Source: Microbacterium hydrocarbonoxydans
Lineage (GTDB): Bacteria > Actinomycetota > Actinomycetes > Actinomycetales > Microbacteriaceae
Direction: 5' to 3'
NCBI RefSeq assembly: GCF_011752045.1
Contig: NZ_JAAKXW010000002.1
Coordinates: forward strand, 310,001-374,000
DNA: 64,000 nt
The translations under genes and the position numbers were made by a program. The notes below the pieces were generated by a model, which saw only the letters and a list, made by a program, of their open reading frames with translations, searched no databases and was not told where the DNA came from. Shown one piece after another: positions 1-8,554 of this stretch. Positions within the stretch are counted from its first letter, which is position 1. Each line of letters opens with the position of its first letter.

Positions 1-1047
1 CTGCGCCGGCGCTCGCTCCTGCTGCAGCTGTGCGTGGTGATCCTCGCGGTCGTGGTCTCCCTGGCAGCCGGCGTGCTCGCCGTGGCCGAGGCGATGTACA
101 TCTCCCCGCACGACTTCCTCGTGGTCGTGGTCGTGACCGCGATCTCAGCCGTCGTCGCGCTGCTCGTGGCGGCCCTGCTCGCGGCGCAGCTGCTGCGCGG
201 CGTCCGCTCCCTACAGCAGCTGACGCACTCCGTCGGAGACGGCGAGAGGCTGGAGGGCACCGGCGGCCTCCAGGTGAACGCGGACTTCGCCCGCGTCGCC
301 GACGAGCTCGTCGCCACCAGCGAGCGCCTCGCCGCAGCGCGGGAGGAGGTGCAGCTGCTCGACCGGTCACGGCGCGAGCTGGTGGCGTGGATCTCCCATG
401 ATCTGCGCAGCCCGCTCGCCGGCCTCCGCGCCATGACCGAGGCACTCGACGACGGACTCGCCGAGGATCCCGCCCGCTTCCACCGGCAGATGCGCCTGCA
501 GGTCGACCACATGACCGAGCTCGTGGAGAGCCTCTTCCAGCTGTCGAAGATCACGTCCGGGACCCTCGTGCTGCGCCCGGAGACGCTGTCGCTGCACGAC
601 CTGGTCAGCGATGCGGCCGCAGAGCTGTCTCCGATCGCCGAGGCGAAGGACGTCACTCTGATCGAGCTCACCAGCCCCGACCACACGGTCGTCGGGGATG
701 TTCGCGAACTCGCCCGCGTCGTGGTCAACCTGCTCGCGAACGCGATCGAGCACACCCCGCAGGGCGGGACGATCCGGATCAGCACGGCTCGCGAGGACGA
801 GGAGATGGTGCTGTCCGTGCAGGACTCCGGCGCCGGCATCCCGCACGCGGACCTCGCTCGCGTCTTCGAACCGGGATGGCGCGGCACCCATGCCCGCACC
901 CCCGGCACGGGCGTGCTCGGGACCAGCGGAGCCGGCCTCGGTCTCGCGATCGCCCGGGGCATCGTCGAAGCGCACGCCGGCGCGATCAGCGCGCACGACA
1001 CCGGCCGGGGAGCACGATTCGACATCCGGCTGCCGATCGCGGGGTGA
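1..1047 (+). CDS. Sensor histidine kinase, 5' end outside window
   Basis: The frame is open from base 1, so the true start lies upstream; 348 residues are visible. Two hydrophobic helices (window residues about 12-33 and 39-63) are followed by a HAMP-like linker, a HisKA domain with the H-box WISHDLRSPLAG (phospho-acceptor His near residue 133), and a HATPase domain with the N-box NLLANAIEHT, the G1 box DSGAGIP and the G2 box GAGLGLAIARG. It is a class I membrane kinase that would autophosphorylate and signal to a response regulator, probably encoded just upstream of the window. The stop is about 100 nt before pilB on the same strand. Whether it controls the pilus genes is unknown; adjacency is the only hint. 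Confidence 0.9.
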   Translation: MRRRSLLLQLCVVILAVVVSLAAGVLAVAEAMYISPHDFLVVVVVTAISAVVALLVAALLAAQLLRGVRSLQQLTHSVGDGERLEGTGGLQVNADFARVADELVATSERLAAAREEVQLLDRSRRELVAWISHDLRSPLAGLRAMTEALDDGLAEDPARFHRQMRLQVDHMTELVESLFQLSKITSGTLVLRPETLSLHDLVSDAAAELSPIAEAKDVTLIELTSPDHTVVGDVRELARVVVNLLANAIEHTPQGGTIRISTAREDEEMVLSVQDSGAGIPHADLARVFEPGWRGTHARTPGTGVLGTSGAGLGLAIARGIVEAHAGAISAHDTGRGARFDIRLPIAG

Positions 1048-1060
1048 CGCGGGAAAGGCC

Positions 1061-1089
1061 TGGTCACGCGCATCCTCGAGGCCTAGAAT
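1061..1089 (+). promoter_or_regulatory. Candidate sigma-70-type promoter of pilB
   Basis: TGGTCA (1061-1066), a 17-nt spacer and TAGAAT (1084-1089) lie just after the kinase stop. Transcription would start near 1096 and give a leader of about 50 nt before the pilB ATG. Assigned from hexamer match and spacing only. Confidence 0.4.
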
Positions 1090-1094
1090 CGTGC

Positions 1095-1129
1095 CACGGC
1101 ATCATTCCGCTGGGGACGCGGATGCCGTG
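1095..1129 (+). terminator. Hairpin in the pilB leader (terminator or attenuator)
   Basis: CACGGCATC (1095-1103) and GATGCCGTG (1121-1129) form a perfect 9-bp stem with a 17-nt loop, ending 18 nt before the pilB ATG. There is no T-run. It could terminate kinase transcripts or fold in the pilB leader. The arms contain most of the iterated GGCATCC/GGATGCC word. Confidence 0.4.
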
Positions 1130-1147
1130 AGGGGAAACGAGGCTGCC

Positions 1148-2815
1148 ATGCGCGGACTTGCGCATACGCTCGTGCTCACCGGGGCGGCACGAGCAGAGGA
1201 CGTCTCCGCGGCGCTGGCCGCGGTCGGCGAGGGGAACGAGCTGGGGCCGCACCTGGTGCGCAAGGGCGCCGTCACCGACGCCCAGCTCGCCGAGGCCGTC
1301 GCGCTCACGACCGGGCACAGGTACGTGGATCTGACCACCTACCCGCTCGATCCCGACGTGATCGCACTGGTGCCGGGCAACCTCTGCCGCCGGTACCGGA
1401 TGCTGCCGCTGCGGGTGTTCCGCGACGAGCTCACCGTCGCGATGACCGACCCGAACGACATCATCGCCCTCGACGACGTCGCGACGCTCACCGACAGGCG
1501 GGTGACGCCGGTGGTCGCCGCGGCGGACGCTCTGGCCCAGGCGTTCGAGCGGTATCTGCGCTCCGACGGCGAGCTCACCGACCTGTCCGAGCAGATCGAC
1601 GAGTCGTCGACCGGCTCCGAGGTCACGTTCACCGAGCACCTCGAGGACCAGGATGCCGACGCCCCCGTGGTGCGGTTCGTGAACCTGCTCATCACCCAGG
1701 CCATCAACGACAGGGCCAGCGACATCCACATCGAGCCGGGCGAGCATCACCTCACCGTGCGGTTCCGCATCGACGGCGTGCTGCACGAGATGCAGAGCGC
1801 CGCGCGCACCATCCAGGACGGGGTGATCTCGCGGCTGAAGATCATGTCCTCCATCGACATCGCCGAGCGCCGCATCCCGCAGGACGGCCGCATCTCGGTG
1901 CTGCACGAGGGGCGCTCGGTCGACCTCCGCGTGGCGACGCTGCCGACCGTGTGGGGCGAGAAGATCGTGATGCGCATCCTCGACAACACCGGCCAGGTGA
2001 TGACGATGGAGGACCTGCGCTTCTCGACCGTGAACCGCGACCGCTTCCACCGCGCCATCACCCGCCCGCACGGGATGGTGCTGGTCACAGGGCCGACCGG
2101 CTCCGGCAAGTCGACGACCCTCTACACGGCGCTGCGCACGGTCGCGAACCCGCAGATCAACGTCATCACCGTCGAGGACCCGGTGGAGTACCGCATCCAC
2201 GGCATCAACCAGGTGCAGGTCAACCCGCGTGCCGGCCTCACGTTCGCGACGGCGCTGCGCTCGATCCTGCGCTCCGACCCCGACGTGGTGCTCGTGGGCG
2301 AGATCCGCGACCGGGAGACGGCCGCGATCTCGATCGAGGCGGCGCTCACCGGCCACCTCGTGCTGTCGACCCTGCACACGAACGACGCACCGAGCGCCCT
2401 GACCCGGCTCACCGAGATCGGCACCGAGCCCTTCCTCGTCGCCACCGCGCTCAGCGCCGTGGTGGCCCAGCGCCTGGCCAGGCGCCTGTGCACGAAGTGC
2501 CGGCAGCCGTTCGACGGCGACCGCGAGGTGCTCAGGCACATCGGGATGCCGGAGGGACTGATCGAGGATGCCGAGGTGTTCCGCGCCGTCGGCTGCGCGA
2601 GCTGCTCGAGCACGGGGTACCGCGGCCGGGTCGCCCTGCACGAGGTGATGACGGTGACCGACGAGATCGAGCAGCGGCTCGTCGCGCGGGCGACGGGGGC
2701 CGAGCTGCTCGACCTCGCCCTCGAGCAGGGCATGGTGCCGCTGCGCGAGGACGGCTGGGCGAAGGTCGCCGACGGCATCACCACGGTCGAAGAGGTGCTG
2801 CGCGTCTCGGTGTGA
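1148..2815 (+). CDS. pilB: Type IV pilus assembly ATPase PilB (GspE/PulE family)
   Basis: This 555-residue hexameric ATPase powers pilin polymerisation at the cytoplasmic face of the membrane. Residues 1-145 form an N-terminal MshEN/GspE-N-like domain. The motor domain has Walker A GPTGSGKST (about residue 315), Walker B with DPDVVLVGEIRD, and the metal-binding cysteine pairs CTKC (about 447) and CASC (about 483) typical of PilB/GspE. The ATG at 1148 was chosen because the family N-terminus begins there and a purine-rich stretch precedes it; the frame stays open upstream. Unusually, it is convergent with the other pil genes, its stop being 6 nt from the pilC stop. It is probably transcribed separately from 1061-1089. 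Confidence 0.95.
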   Translation: MRGLAHTLVLTGAARAEDVSAALAAVGEGNELGPHLVRKGAVTDAQLAEAVALTTGHRYVDLTTYPLDPDVIALVPGNLCRRYRMLPLRVFRDELTVAMTDPNDIIALDDVATLTDRRVTPVVAAADALAQAFERYLRSDGELTDLSEQIDESSTGSEVTFTEHLEDQDADAPVVRFVNLLITQAINDRASDIHIEPGEHHLTVRFRIDGVLHEMQSAARTIQDGVISRLKIMSSIDIAERRIPQDGRISVLHEGRSVDLRVATLPTVWGEKIVMRILDNTGQVMTMEDLRFSTVNRDRFHRAITRPHGMVLVTGPTGSGKSTTLYTALRTVANPQINVITVEDPVEYRIHGINQVQVNPRAGLTFATALRSILRSDPDVVLVGEIRDRETAAISIEAALTGHLVLSTLHTNDAPSALTRLTEIGTEPFLVATALSAVVAQRLARRLCTKCRQPFDGDREVLRHIGMPEGLIEDAEVFRAVGCASCSSTGYRGRVALHEVMTVTDEIEQRLVARATGAELLDLALEQGMVPLREDGWAKVADGITTVEEVLRVSV

Positions 2816-2821
2816 CGCGGG

Positions 2822-4057
2822 TCACTGCTTGGCGAGGTCTCCGTAGAGGGTGAAGATCGGCAGGTACAGCGAGATCACCATGCCGCCGATGACGACGCCG
2901 AGGCCGACGATGAGCACCGGCTCGATGAGCGAGGAGAGCTGCTCGGTGGCGGTCTCCACCTCGTCCTCGTAGAAGTCGGCGATGCTGCCGAGCATCTGCG
3001 CGAGCGTGCCGGACTCCTCGCCGACGGCGACCATCTGCGACACCATCGGCGGGAACACCGCGGCCTTCGCCAGCGGCACCGCGAAGGAGCGTCCGCCGCG
3101 GATCGACTCCTGGATGTCGCGCACGGTCTCCTCGATCTTCCAGTTGTTCGAGGCCTGGCCGACGATCGACAGCGCCTGGATGATCGGCACGCCGGCGTCC
3201 AGCATCATCGAGAGGTTCCGGCTGAACCGCGCCACGGCCATCTTGGTGATCAGCGGGCCGAAGATGGGCAGCCGCAGCTTGATCGGGTCGACGGCCTTCC
3301 GGTAGCCGTCGGTGTACCGGTTGCGCACCCACAGCACCCAGAGGACGACCATGAGCACGAGGAGCACGGGAAGGATCCACACCATGTTGTGCGAGATGGT
3401 GACGAGGATCTGCGTGGGCAGCGGCAGCTCCCCGCCGAGGCCTTTGAACATGTTCTCGAACACGGGGACGATGAAGGTCACCATCACCAGCACGCCGATG
3501 ATCGCGATGACGAGCACGACCGCCGGGTAGGTGGTCGCCGAGCGGATCCTCCCGTGCAGCTCGGCCTGCTTCTGGTAGTTCTCGGCGATCGAGTTCAGCG
3601 CGGCCCCGAGGAAGCCGCCGGACTCGCCGACGCGGACGATCGAGACCATCAGCGGCGGGAAGATCAGCGGGTGCCGCGCCAGCGCCGCCGACAGCGAGGA
3701 TCCGCTCTCCACGTCGACGGACACGGTGGTGAGCACGGTGCGCAGCTTCTTGTCGGTGGTCTGCTCGGTGAGCACGCTCAGCGTGCGCATCAGCGGCAGG
3801 CCCGCGTTGATGAGAGCCGCCATCTGCCTGGCGAAGATCGCGAGGGTCTTCGCGGAGACCCCGCGGCTCAGGCTCGGCATCGAGATCTCGCGCCGCAGTC
3901 CCGTCTTCTCGACGACGCCGACGTGCGTGGGCATGAGCCCCTGCGCGCGGAGCTTCGCCGTGACGGCGGCCTCGCTCGTGGCATCCATCGTCCCCTTGAC
4001 GCTCTGGCTGGTGGCGGGGTTGACCGCCTGGTACTGCCACTCCTGCATGGTCGCCAT
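2822..4057 (-). CDS. pilC: Type IV pilus inner-membrane platform protein PilC (GspF family)
   Basis: At 411 residues it has the family's usual length. Two T2SSF cytoplasmic domains alternate with membrane helices; the repeated signature is visible as VGESGGFLGAALNSIAENY in the first half and VGEESGTLAQMLGSIADFY in the second. PilC is the membrane platform through which PilB and PilT act on the pilin filament. The start MATMQEWQYQAV overlaps the pilT stop as TGATG, with AAGGAG about 11 nt upstream, so translation is probably coupled to pilT. The same frame is open far upstream through pilT, but that is antisense-like shadow. It is the last gene of the minus-strand operon. Confidence 0.95.
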   Translation of the reverse strand: MATMQEWQYQAVNPATSQSVKGTMDATSEAAVTAKLRAQGLMPTHVGVVEKTGLRREISMPSLSRGVSAKTLAIFARQMAALINAGLPLMRTLSVLTEQTTDKKLRTVLTTVSVDVESGSSLSAALARHPLIFPPLMVSIVRVGESGGFLGAALNSIAENYQKQAELHGRIRSATTYPAVVLVIAIIGVLVMVTFIVPVFENMFKGLGGELPLPTQILVTISHNMVWILPVLLVLMVVLWVLWVRNRYTDGYRKAVDPIKLRLPIFGPLITKMAVARFSRNLSMMLDAGVPIIQALSIVGQASNNWKIEETVRDIQESIRGGRSFAVPLAKAAVFPPMVSQMVAVGEESGTLAQMLGSIADFYEDEVETATEQLSSLIEPVLIVGLGVVIGGMVISLYLPIFTLYGDLAKQ

Positions 4058-5193
4058 CAGGATCCCCACTCCTTCAGCTGCTGGTCGACGGCGAAGTGCG
4101 ACCAGGACTCGGCGTCCAGGTCGGCCGGCCGCACGTGCACCCCGTCGAGGGATGCCGGATCGGTGGCGAACGTCCGTGCGACGTGCGCGGCGATGACGCC
4201 CTCGCCGACGAGGCGCCGCAGGTCCTGGTCGAGGGTGTGCATGCCGTCGCTCGCCCCGGCCTGCATCGCCGTGTAGAGCTGGGCGACCTGGCCCTCGCGG
4301 ATGAGGTTCGCGACCGCCGGGGTGTTGATGAGCACCTCCGTGGCGATGGTGCGGCCGTTCGTCTGCGCGCGCGGGAGCAGCGTCTGGCTGATCACTCCCT
4401 GCAGGGTGTCGCCCAGCTGCGCCCTGATCTGGTGCTGCTGGTCGGACGGGAACACGTCGACGATGCGGTTCACGGCCTTGGCGGCACCCTGCGTGTGCAG
4501 TGTGGAGAGCACGAGGTGCCCGGTCTCCGCGGCGGACAGGGCGGTGGAGATCGACTCCGGGTCGCGGAGCTCTCCGACGAGGATGACGTCCGGGTCCTGC
4601 CGGAGCACCCGGCGCAGCGCCTCGGCGAAGGAGTTGGTGTCGCTGCCCACCTCGCGCTGGTGGATGAGCGCACGGCGGCTGGTGTGGTGGAACTCGATCG
4701 GGTCCTCGATGGTGACGATGTGCACGGGCCGGGTGCTGTTGATGATGTCGACCATGGCGGTGAGGGTGGTCGACTTGCCGGATCCGGTCGGCCCGGTGAG
4801 CAGCACGAGACCCCGCGCACGCAGGGCGAGGTCGTGCGCGATCGCCGGGGCTCCCAGCTGCTCCAGCGTGAACACCCGGTCGGGGATGAACCGCAGCGCC
4901 ATCGCGATCGCGCCGAGCTGGCGGAACACGTTGACCCGGAAGCGTCCGATGCCCTCGGCGGCGTGCGCGAGGTCGACCTCGTGATGGCGTTCGAACTCGG
5001 CCCGCTGTCCGGTGTTCATGAGTCCGAAGGCCGCGTCCCGCACCCACGTGTCGCCGAGCGCGTCGGGGTGGCCGGGGATGCCGACGAGGTCGCCGTCGAC
5101 GCGCATCAGCGGCGGCGCCTCGGCGGTGATGTGGACGTCGGATGCTCCGGCGCGGGCGCCGATGCGGAGCAGCTCGGTGAGGGTCGCGGGCAT
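4057..5193 (-). CDS. pilT: Type IV pilus retraction ATPase PilT
   Basis: This 378-residue ATPase depolymerises the pilus and drives twitching or DNA uptake. Walker A GPTGSGKST is at residues 134-142, Walker B VILVGELRDPES at about 203-214, and the PilT-type retraction motif appears as PAVANLIRE (292-300), close to the canonical AIRNLIRE. This motif separates it from PilB. It starts 1 nt after the pilO stop and ends overlapping the pilC start. Having both PilB and PilT indicates a retractable pilus rather than a type II secretion pseudopilus alone. Confidence 0.95.
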   Translation of the reverse strand: MPATLTELLRIGARAGASDVHITAEAPPLMRVDGDLVGIPGHPDALGDTWVRDAAFGLMNTGQRAEFERHHEVDLAHAAEGIGRFRVNVFRQLGAIAMALRFIPDRVFTLEQLGAPAIAHDLALRARGLVLLTGPTGSGKSTTLTAMVDIINSTRPVHIVTIEDPIEFHHTSRRALIHQREVGSDTNSFAEALRRVLRQDPDVILVGELRDPESISTALSAAETGHLVLSTLHTQGAAKAVNRIVDVFPSDQQHQIRAQLGDTLQGVISQTLLPRAQTNGRTIATEVLINTPAVANLIREGQVAQLYTAMQAGASDGMHTLDQDLRRLVGEGVIAAHVARTFATDPASLDGVHVRPADLDAESWSHFAVDQQLKEWGS

Positions 5194-5194
5194 C

Positions 5195-5905
5195 TCACTC
5201 TCCCCCGTCGGTCTGGATGAATGCGAGGGCGGTGACCTGCACGTCGAACGCGCCGGGGCTGCCGGTGACGACCGCCTTGTCGACCGCGATGGCCCGCGGC
5301 CCCTCCCGCAGAGCGTCGATGAACGCGAAGGCGCTGCCGATGTCGAGAGCGGTCACGGCGATGCTCAGCTCCACCTGGCTCCGGGACGACGCGACCGGCG
5401 CGGCGACGGCATCCCCCTGCCCGCCGGCGGCATCGGCGACGCCCTGCGCGGCGTCGATCGGCGCGCTCGGGTCGGGCACGGAGCCGTCGGCGGCGGGCGT
5501 CTCCGCGGCGGGCGGCGTGGCGGCGGGCGCGGGCACGGGGTCGTCTCCGGTCCCGGTGCGCACGGCATAGGGGACGAGGTCGCCGCGGGTGACGGACACG
5601 ACCTGCACTCCGGCCGACTCCTCCGCCCGTGCGATCCTCTCGAACACCTCGTTGAGCTGCTCGGCGGCGGGGATCCGCGCACGCAGGCCGGCGACGGACT
5701 CCTCGATCTCGCCGATGCGCTCCGCCTGCTGCTCCAGCGCCGCTATCTGCGCCTCGTAGTCGGCGTTCGTGGAGGCGACGAGCTGACGCTGGGCGTAGGC
5801 GCCGAGCACTCCGGCCGTGAGCGGGATCACGCCGACCATGACGGCGACGGCGAGCACAGCGACGGTGAGGAGGACGCCGAGGAGGGTGATCAGCTGCTTG
5901 GACAT
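5195..5905 (-). CDS. pilO: Type IV pilus alignment protein PilO
   Basis: About 236 residues: a short cytoplasmic tip, one N-terminal membrane helix (about 5-32), a coiled-coil stretch (about 45-95, QIAALEQQAERIGEIEE) and a ferredoxin-like C-terminal domain. A Pro/Ala-rich insert lies near residues 120-165. In the PilMNOP system PilO dimerises with PilN and links the motor platform to outer parts. The ATG at 5905 overlaps the pilN stop as TGATG; a GTG one codon upstream (5908) is the alternative. Assignment rests on layout, size and position after pilN rather than on strong motifs. Confidence 0.85.
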   Translation of the reverse strand: MSKQLITLLGVLLTVAVLAVAVMVGVIPLTAGVLGAYAQRQLVASTNADYEAQIAALEQQAERIGEIEESVAGLRARIPAAEQLNEVFERIARAEESAGVQVVSVTRGDLVPYAVRTGTGDDPVPAPAATPPAAETPAADGSVPDPSAPIDAAQGVADAAGGQGDAVAAPVASSRSQVELSIAVTALDIGSAFAFIDALREGPRAIAVDKAVVTGSPGAFDVQVTALAFIQTDGGE

Positions 5906-6567
5906 CACTCGCCCCCTTCCTCGGCGGCGAACCGGGCCGTGTAGATGCTCTGGTCGAAGGTGACGTCGATCGTGTAGGTGAAGCGTCCCTCCTGGATCGA
6001 GCTCTCCGTGATCGCGTTCGCGTCGCTGAGCATGATCGCGTCGACCTGCCGCAGCGCGGCGGAGATGGTGGCGATCTCGATCGTGTTCGGGCTGTCCAGC
6101 GTGATGGTCCCCGCGAGTCCGACCGCACCCGCCGCCTCGTCGTCGGACTGCACGAGCGTCGACGGGGCGCCGGGGATGAGGTCGAATCCGACGAGGGAGA
6201 CGTCGGCGGGGAGCACGGACTCCACCTTTCGGCGGACGTCCTGCCAGGTGAGGTCGGATCCCATGGCCTCTGCGAGGTATCCGGTGAGCTCGCTCTCCGC
6301 GGCGAGCGCGCCGCTCACGTCGGAGAGCGAGCCGATCTCCGCGATCAGCGTGTTCGTCCGTGCCTGCTCGGCGGCCAGCTGCTGCTGGGCGACCTGGTTC
6401 CAGACCCAGGTGGCCCCGATCATCAGGAGCGAGACGATGACGGCGGCGATGACGATCCAGGTCCAGCCCCTGCCGAGACGCTCCCGCTCGCGGCGGGCGA
6501 CCTCGGAGGGCGGGAGGAGGTTGACGCGGGGCATCGCGGTGGATGCGACCGCTGCTGCGCGGGCCAT
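5905..6567 (-). CDS. pilN: Type IV pilus assembly protein PilN
   Basis: 220 residues. The conserved PilN motif PRVNLLPPSEV (residues 13-23), which binds the PilM cleft, is followed by one membrane helix (about 36-60), a coiled coil and a PilN/PilO-like periplasmic-type domain. The start overlaps the pilM stop as TGATG; the first 12 residues are an extension before the conserved motif, and Met12 is a possible internal start. With PilM and PilO it forms the alignment subcomplex of the pilus machine. A Gram-positive genome has no outer membrane, and no PilP or PilQ gene is seen here. Confidence 0.92.
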   Translation of the reverse strand: MARAAAVASTAMPRVNLLPPSEVARRERERLGRGWTWIVIAAVIVSLLMIGATWVWNQVAQQQLAAEQARTNTLIAEIGSLSDVSGALAAESELTGYLAEAMGSDLTWQDVRRKVESVLPADVSLVGFDLIPGAPSTLVQSDDEAAGAVGLAGTITLDSPNTIEIATISAALRQVDAIMLSDANAITESSIQEGRFTYTIDVTFDQSIYTARFAAEEGGE

Positions 6568-7583
6568 CAGCTGTCCCTCCCGATCGCCAGGCCGGCGGTG
6601 CCGACGAGGTTCAGGGCGAGCTCACCCGTCGGCGGGGCATCCCGCACCGCCACCGCATCCGCCAGTGCGAGCAGGCGGACCGGGTACTCGCCTCGCTCCT
6701 CGAGTCCGCTCTGCACCCCCTCGACCATCGCTCCGGCTCCGGTCAGCAGCACCTGCGACACGGGCGTGGCCCCGGGGCGCTCCAGGTAGAAGGCGATCGT
6801 GCCGCGGAGGCGGGCGATGAGGTCGGCCACCGGTTTGTTGCCGACGTCGCCGCGGAGGGCGCCACGGGGGATGATCCCGGCGGTGCCTGAGAGGTCGTCG
6901 GCGACGTCGCCTGACAGGTACTCGTCGGAGGCGACGACGTTGCGCCGGCGGACGGCCGCCGTGTCCAGGTCGGCGGGAAGGATGCGGACGAAGACGGGGA
7001 TGCCGTCGCGCATGATGACGACCTGGGTCGTGTGGTCTCCGACGCTGACGATCGCGGCGGTGCCCTCGGGCGCCGCGGTGCGCGCGGCCCGCGCGAGCCC
7101 GAACGCCGTGAGGTCGACGCCGGTCACCCGGATCCTGCTCCGCGTGAAGGCGGCGATCATCTGCTCGACGGTGTCGGCGACGGCCGCGACCAGCAGCCCG
7201 TGCAGCCGGTCCCCGCTCTGCGATGTCGGGTAGTAGTCGAGCACGGCCTGGTTCACCGGCACGGGCAGCAGGTCCTGCACCTGGAACGGCAGCGCCTTGC
7301 GCAGCACGTCAGGCGGCATGGCCGTGGTGATGTACTCGCGCACGAGCACGCGGCGGCTCGCGATGCCGAGCGTCGCGGTCTTCGCCTTGATGTGCGCGCC
7401 CTGCCAGAGCTGCCGGATCGCCGCCGCGACGGCGCCCTCGTCGACCACCTCGGAATCCTTCGCCGCGTCCGGCGGCAGCGGCGCCTCGCCGTACGCGATC
7501 ACCTTCGGACTCCGTCCCGTGGTCACCTCCACCGCCCGCACGCTCTCCTCGGTGATCTCCACACCGACGTGACTGGCTCCCAT
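6567..7583 (-). CDS. pilM: Type IV pilus assembly protein PilM (actin-like ATPase)
   Basis: 338 residues with an actin/FtsA-like fold signature: N-terminal HVGVEITEESVRAVEV, PilM region FQVQDLLPVP, phosphate-2-like IVSVGDHTT and an adenosine-loop-like LLTGAGAMVEG near the C-terminus. PilM is a cytoplasmic ring protein that binds the N-terminal tail of PilN. An AGAGGGG ribosome-binding site precedes the ATG. About 40 nt separate it from pilD upstream, the widest internal gap in the downstream half of the operon. Confidence 0.93.
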   Translation of the reverse strand: MGASHVGVEITEESVRAVEVTTGRSPKVIAYGEAPLPPDAAKDSEVVDEGAVAAAIRQLWQGAHIKAKTATLGIASRRVLVREYITTAMPPDVLRKALPFQVQDLLPVPVNQAVLDYYPTSQSGDRLHGLLVAAVADTVEQMIAAFTRSRIRVTGVDLTAFGLARAARTAAPEGTAAIVSVGDHTTQVVIMRDGIPVFVRILPADLDTAAVRRRNVVASDEYLSGDVADDLSGTAGIIPRGALRGDVGNKPVADLIARLRGTIAFYLERPGATPVSQVLLTGAGAMVEGVQSGLEERGEYPVRLLALADAVAVRDAPPTGELALNLVGTAGLAIGRDS

Positions 7584-7624
7584 CTCACACCCCTCTTGCT
7601 GTTCAGTTGGCCCTGTTCAGCCGA

Positions 7625-8554
7625 TCAGCTGTACAGGCTCAGGTACCACGTGCTCAGCGGCGCCCCCGCCACGAGCCCGACCCACGCCCCCGCGAGGATC
7701 CAGGGCCCGAACGGGATCGCCGTCTTGCGTTTCGCGCGCCCCAGCGCGATCAGCACGACGCCGAAGACGCCGCCGAGCAGGAAGGCCGAGAAGGCGCCGA
7801 CGAGGAGTTCGCCCCAGCCGAACCACCCGAGCACCGTCCCGGCGAGGCCGGCGAGTTTCACGTCGCCGCCCCCCATCCCCCGCGGGCTGATCGCCCGCAC
7901 GAGGAAGTAGAAGAGGAAGAGCGATGCTCCTCCGATGAGCGCCCGCAGCAGCGGCATCCACAGCTCGATGCCCGCCGCCGGCGTTCCTGCGCCCGAAGGG
8001 CCCGCCATCGCGCTCGCCTCCGGAACCGGCTGCGGCATCAGCACGGTCGCGATCGTCGTGAGGAGGATCAGCGCGACCACCGTCGCCCAGCCGGGCAGCA
8101 CGATCGCGTTCGGCAGCCTCTTCGTGTCGAGATCTATGAGCGTGAGCACGACCGTCAGCGCCGCGAACACCTCGAGGGTGAGGAGGACGCCCCAGTACTC
8201 CGGGGTCCCGAACCACTGCGGCCCGTCGACAGGGCGCGCGTCGAACGGCCGGCTCACCGTCACCCCGAGCGCCACCGCGGCGAACAGCACGCCGGTGCCG
8301 ATCTCGACGAGGAGGTCGCGCACCGGGATCCGGTCCCAGCACACGGCGCACCGGCCGCCCAGCGCGAGCCAGGAGACCACGGGGATGTTCTGATACCAGC
8401 GGATGCGGGAGCGGCAGTTCGCGCAGCGACTCTCCCGCAGCAGCGAGATCCTCCGCGGCAGCCGGTAGGCGACGACGTTCAGGAAGGAGCCGATCGCGAG
8501 CCCGAAGAGCCCGGCGAAGACGGTGACGAAGATCGTGAGCGAGGTCTGCATCAT
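7625..8554 (-). CDS. pilD: Prepilin peptidase / N-methyltransferase PilD
   Basis: 309 residues, polytopic (about 8 helices). The N-terminal methylase-like domain carries two CXXC pairs (CANC and CAVC) around IRWYQNIPVVSWLALGGRC, which bind zinc in the GspO/PilD family. The two catalytic aspartates are visible in LTLIDLDTKRLPN and GGGDVKLAG. The enzyme cleaves the leader of pilins after Gly and usually methylates the new N-terminal Phe. Its substrates are encoded just upstream (pilA, two minor pilins). The start overlaps the previous stop by 4 nt (ATGA); a second ATG follows immediately. Confidence 0.95.
   Translation of the reverse strand: MMQTSLTIFVTVFAGLFGLAIGSFLNVVAYRLPRRISLLRESRCANCRSRIRWYQNIPVVSWLALGGRCAVCWDRIPVRDLLVEIGTGVLFAAVALGVTVSRPFDARPVDGPQWFGTPEYWGVLLTLEVFAALTVVLTLIDLDTKRLPNAIVLPGWATVVALILLTTIATVLMPQPVPEASAMAGPSGAGTPAAGIELWMPLLRALIGGASLFLFYFLVRAISPRGMGGGDVKLAGLAGTVLGWFGWGELLVGAFSAFLLGGVFGVVLIALGRAKRKTAIPFGPWILAGAWVGLVAGAPLSTWYLSLYS

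Noticed and set aside
4058..5047. Upstream extension of pilC through pilT
   Set aside because: The frame is open, but the PilC N-terminus, the ribosome-binding site and the TGATG overlap all place the start at 4057.
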